Origin: an uncultured Prevotella sp.
Lineage (GTDB): Bacteria > Bacteroidota > Bacteroidia > Bacteroidales > Bacteroidaceae
Length of the DNA: 7,027 nt
Direction of reading: 5' to 3'
Assembly: GCA_947303825.1 (NCBI GenBank)
Contig: CAMYZK010000128.1
Coordinates: forward strand, 1-7,027
Part shown: positions 6,625 through 7,027 of the stretch, piece after piece
How the letters are laid out: each line of letters starts with the position of its first letter
How positions within the stretch are numbered: position 1 is the first letter of the stretch
Translations under genes and position numbers: made by a program
Notes under the pieces: generated by a model
What the model saw: the letters and a program-made list of their open reading frames with translations, nothing else
Told to the model about the DNA's origin: nothing
The model's database searches: none

Positions 6625-7027
6625 AGCAGGTTGTTGCGCTCTATATCCTTGAAGTAGCGGTAGGTGCCTACCTTCAGCTCTTCGCATGCGGCATCATCGG
6701 CAACGATGATGCCGTGCTGGTGCATTTGGAGGGCAGAGATGGTCCACATATGGTTCACGCTTCCCTCTACGGCAGCCTGCAGGGCACGGCACTTGGCATG
6801 ACCGTTGACCAGTATCATCACCTCCTTGGCAGCCATCACAGTGCCTACGCCAACGGTGAGAGCTGTCTTAGGAACCTTGTTGATGTCGCCCTCGAAGAAG
6901 CGGCTGTTGGCAATGATGGTGTCGGTGGTGAGGGTCTTCTGGCGGGTGCGGCTCGTAAGGCTGCTGCCTGGCTCGTTGAAGGCGATGTGGCCGTCGGGAC
7001 CGATGCCTCCGAGGAACAGGTCGATGC
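6621..7027 (-). CDS. nagB: Glucosamine-6-phosphate deaminase, N-terminal half outside window
   Basis: Converts glucosamine-6-phosphate to fructose-6-phosphate and ammonia, feeding amino sugars into glycolysis, the reverse direction of GlmS. The visible part is 134 residues, the C-terminal half of a protein usually about 265 long, entering at [20 protein letters not shown]. This block carries the residues equivalent to E. coli Asp141, His143 and Glu148 of the active site. Next are [41 protein letters not shown] and [17 protein letters not shown], all typical of NagB. The residues aligned with the E. coli allosteric site (Ser151, Arg158, Lys160, and Tyr254 in RYF) are present, so activation by GlcNAc-6-phosphate is plausible. 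The TAA stop is at 6621-6623 and overlaps the end of the polyamine gene by 4 bp. Start and promoter are not in the window. Confidence 0.95.
   Translation of the reverse strand, partial: IDLFLGGIGPDGHIAFNEPGSSLTSRTRQKTLTTDTIIANSRFFEGDINKVPKTALTVGVGTVMAAKEVMILVNGHAKCRALQAAVEGSVNHMWTISALQMHQHGIIVADDAACEELKVGTYRYFKDIERNNLL

Overview
The window looks like chromosomal DNA of a Bacteroidota bacterium, most likely a Prevotella-like member of the Bacteroidales. Three promoters fit the Bacteroidota-specific pattern (TTTG, 19-20 bp, TAnnTTTG). Starts lack Shine-Dalgarno sequences. There is a FimB/Mfa2-like lipoprotein, and the IlvB, IlvN and GlmS sequences resemble Bacteroidales versions. No rRNA, tRNA, IS element, phage gene or CRISPR array was seen.

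Layout from left to right. Positions 1-391 (minus) hold the N-terminal 130 codons of ilvN, cut by the window edge. Positions 392-488 hold two kinds of short direct repeat. Positions 480-2216 (minus) are ilvB, complete, read in the same direction just upstream of ilvN. Together they encode the catalytic and regulatory subunits of acetolactate synthase, the first common step of branched-chain amino-acid synthesis. The 131-bp gap 2217-2347 carries divergent promoters, one for ilvB and one for a lipoprotein gene at 2348-3178 (plus). glmS (3213-5006, minus) converges on the lipoprotein gene with a 34-bp gap. Positions 5007-5385 form a divergent intergenic region with a promoter at each end and about 210 bp of unexplained DNA. 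A carboxynorspermidine-synthase-type dehydrogenase (5386-6624, plus) follows. Its stop codon overlaps that of nagB (6621-7027, minus), whose N-terminal half lies outside the window.

The genes are mostly housekeeping: branched-chain amino acids (ilvBN), amino sugars (glmS makes glucosamine-6-phosphate, nagB breaks it down) and polyamines. glmS and nagB run opposite reactions and are separated only by the polyamine gene.

The most notable observation is in GlmS. The protein is intact in frame and keeps the catalytic residues checked, but it appears to lack about 17 residues of the highly conserved segment joining the glutaminase and isomerase domains (KGGYxHFMxKEIxEQP in the family). This is either a real and unusual variant or an exact in-frame 51-bp loss in the assembled sequence. 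I see no undescribed multi-gene system here. The remaining findings are modest.
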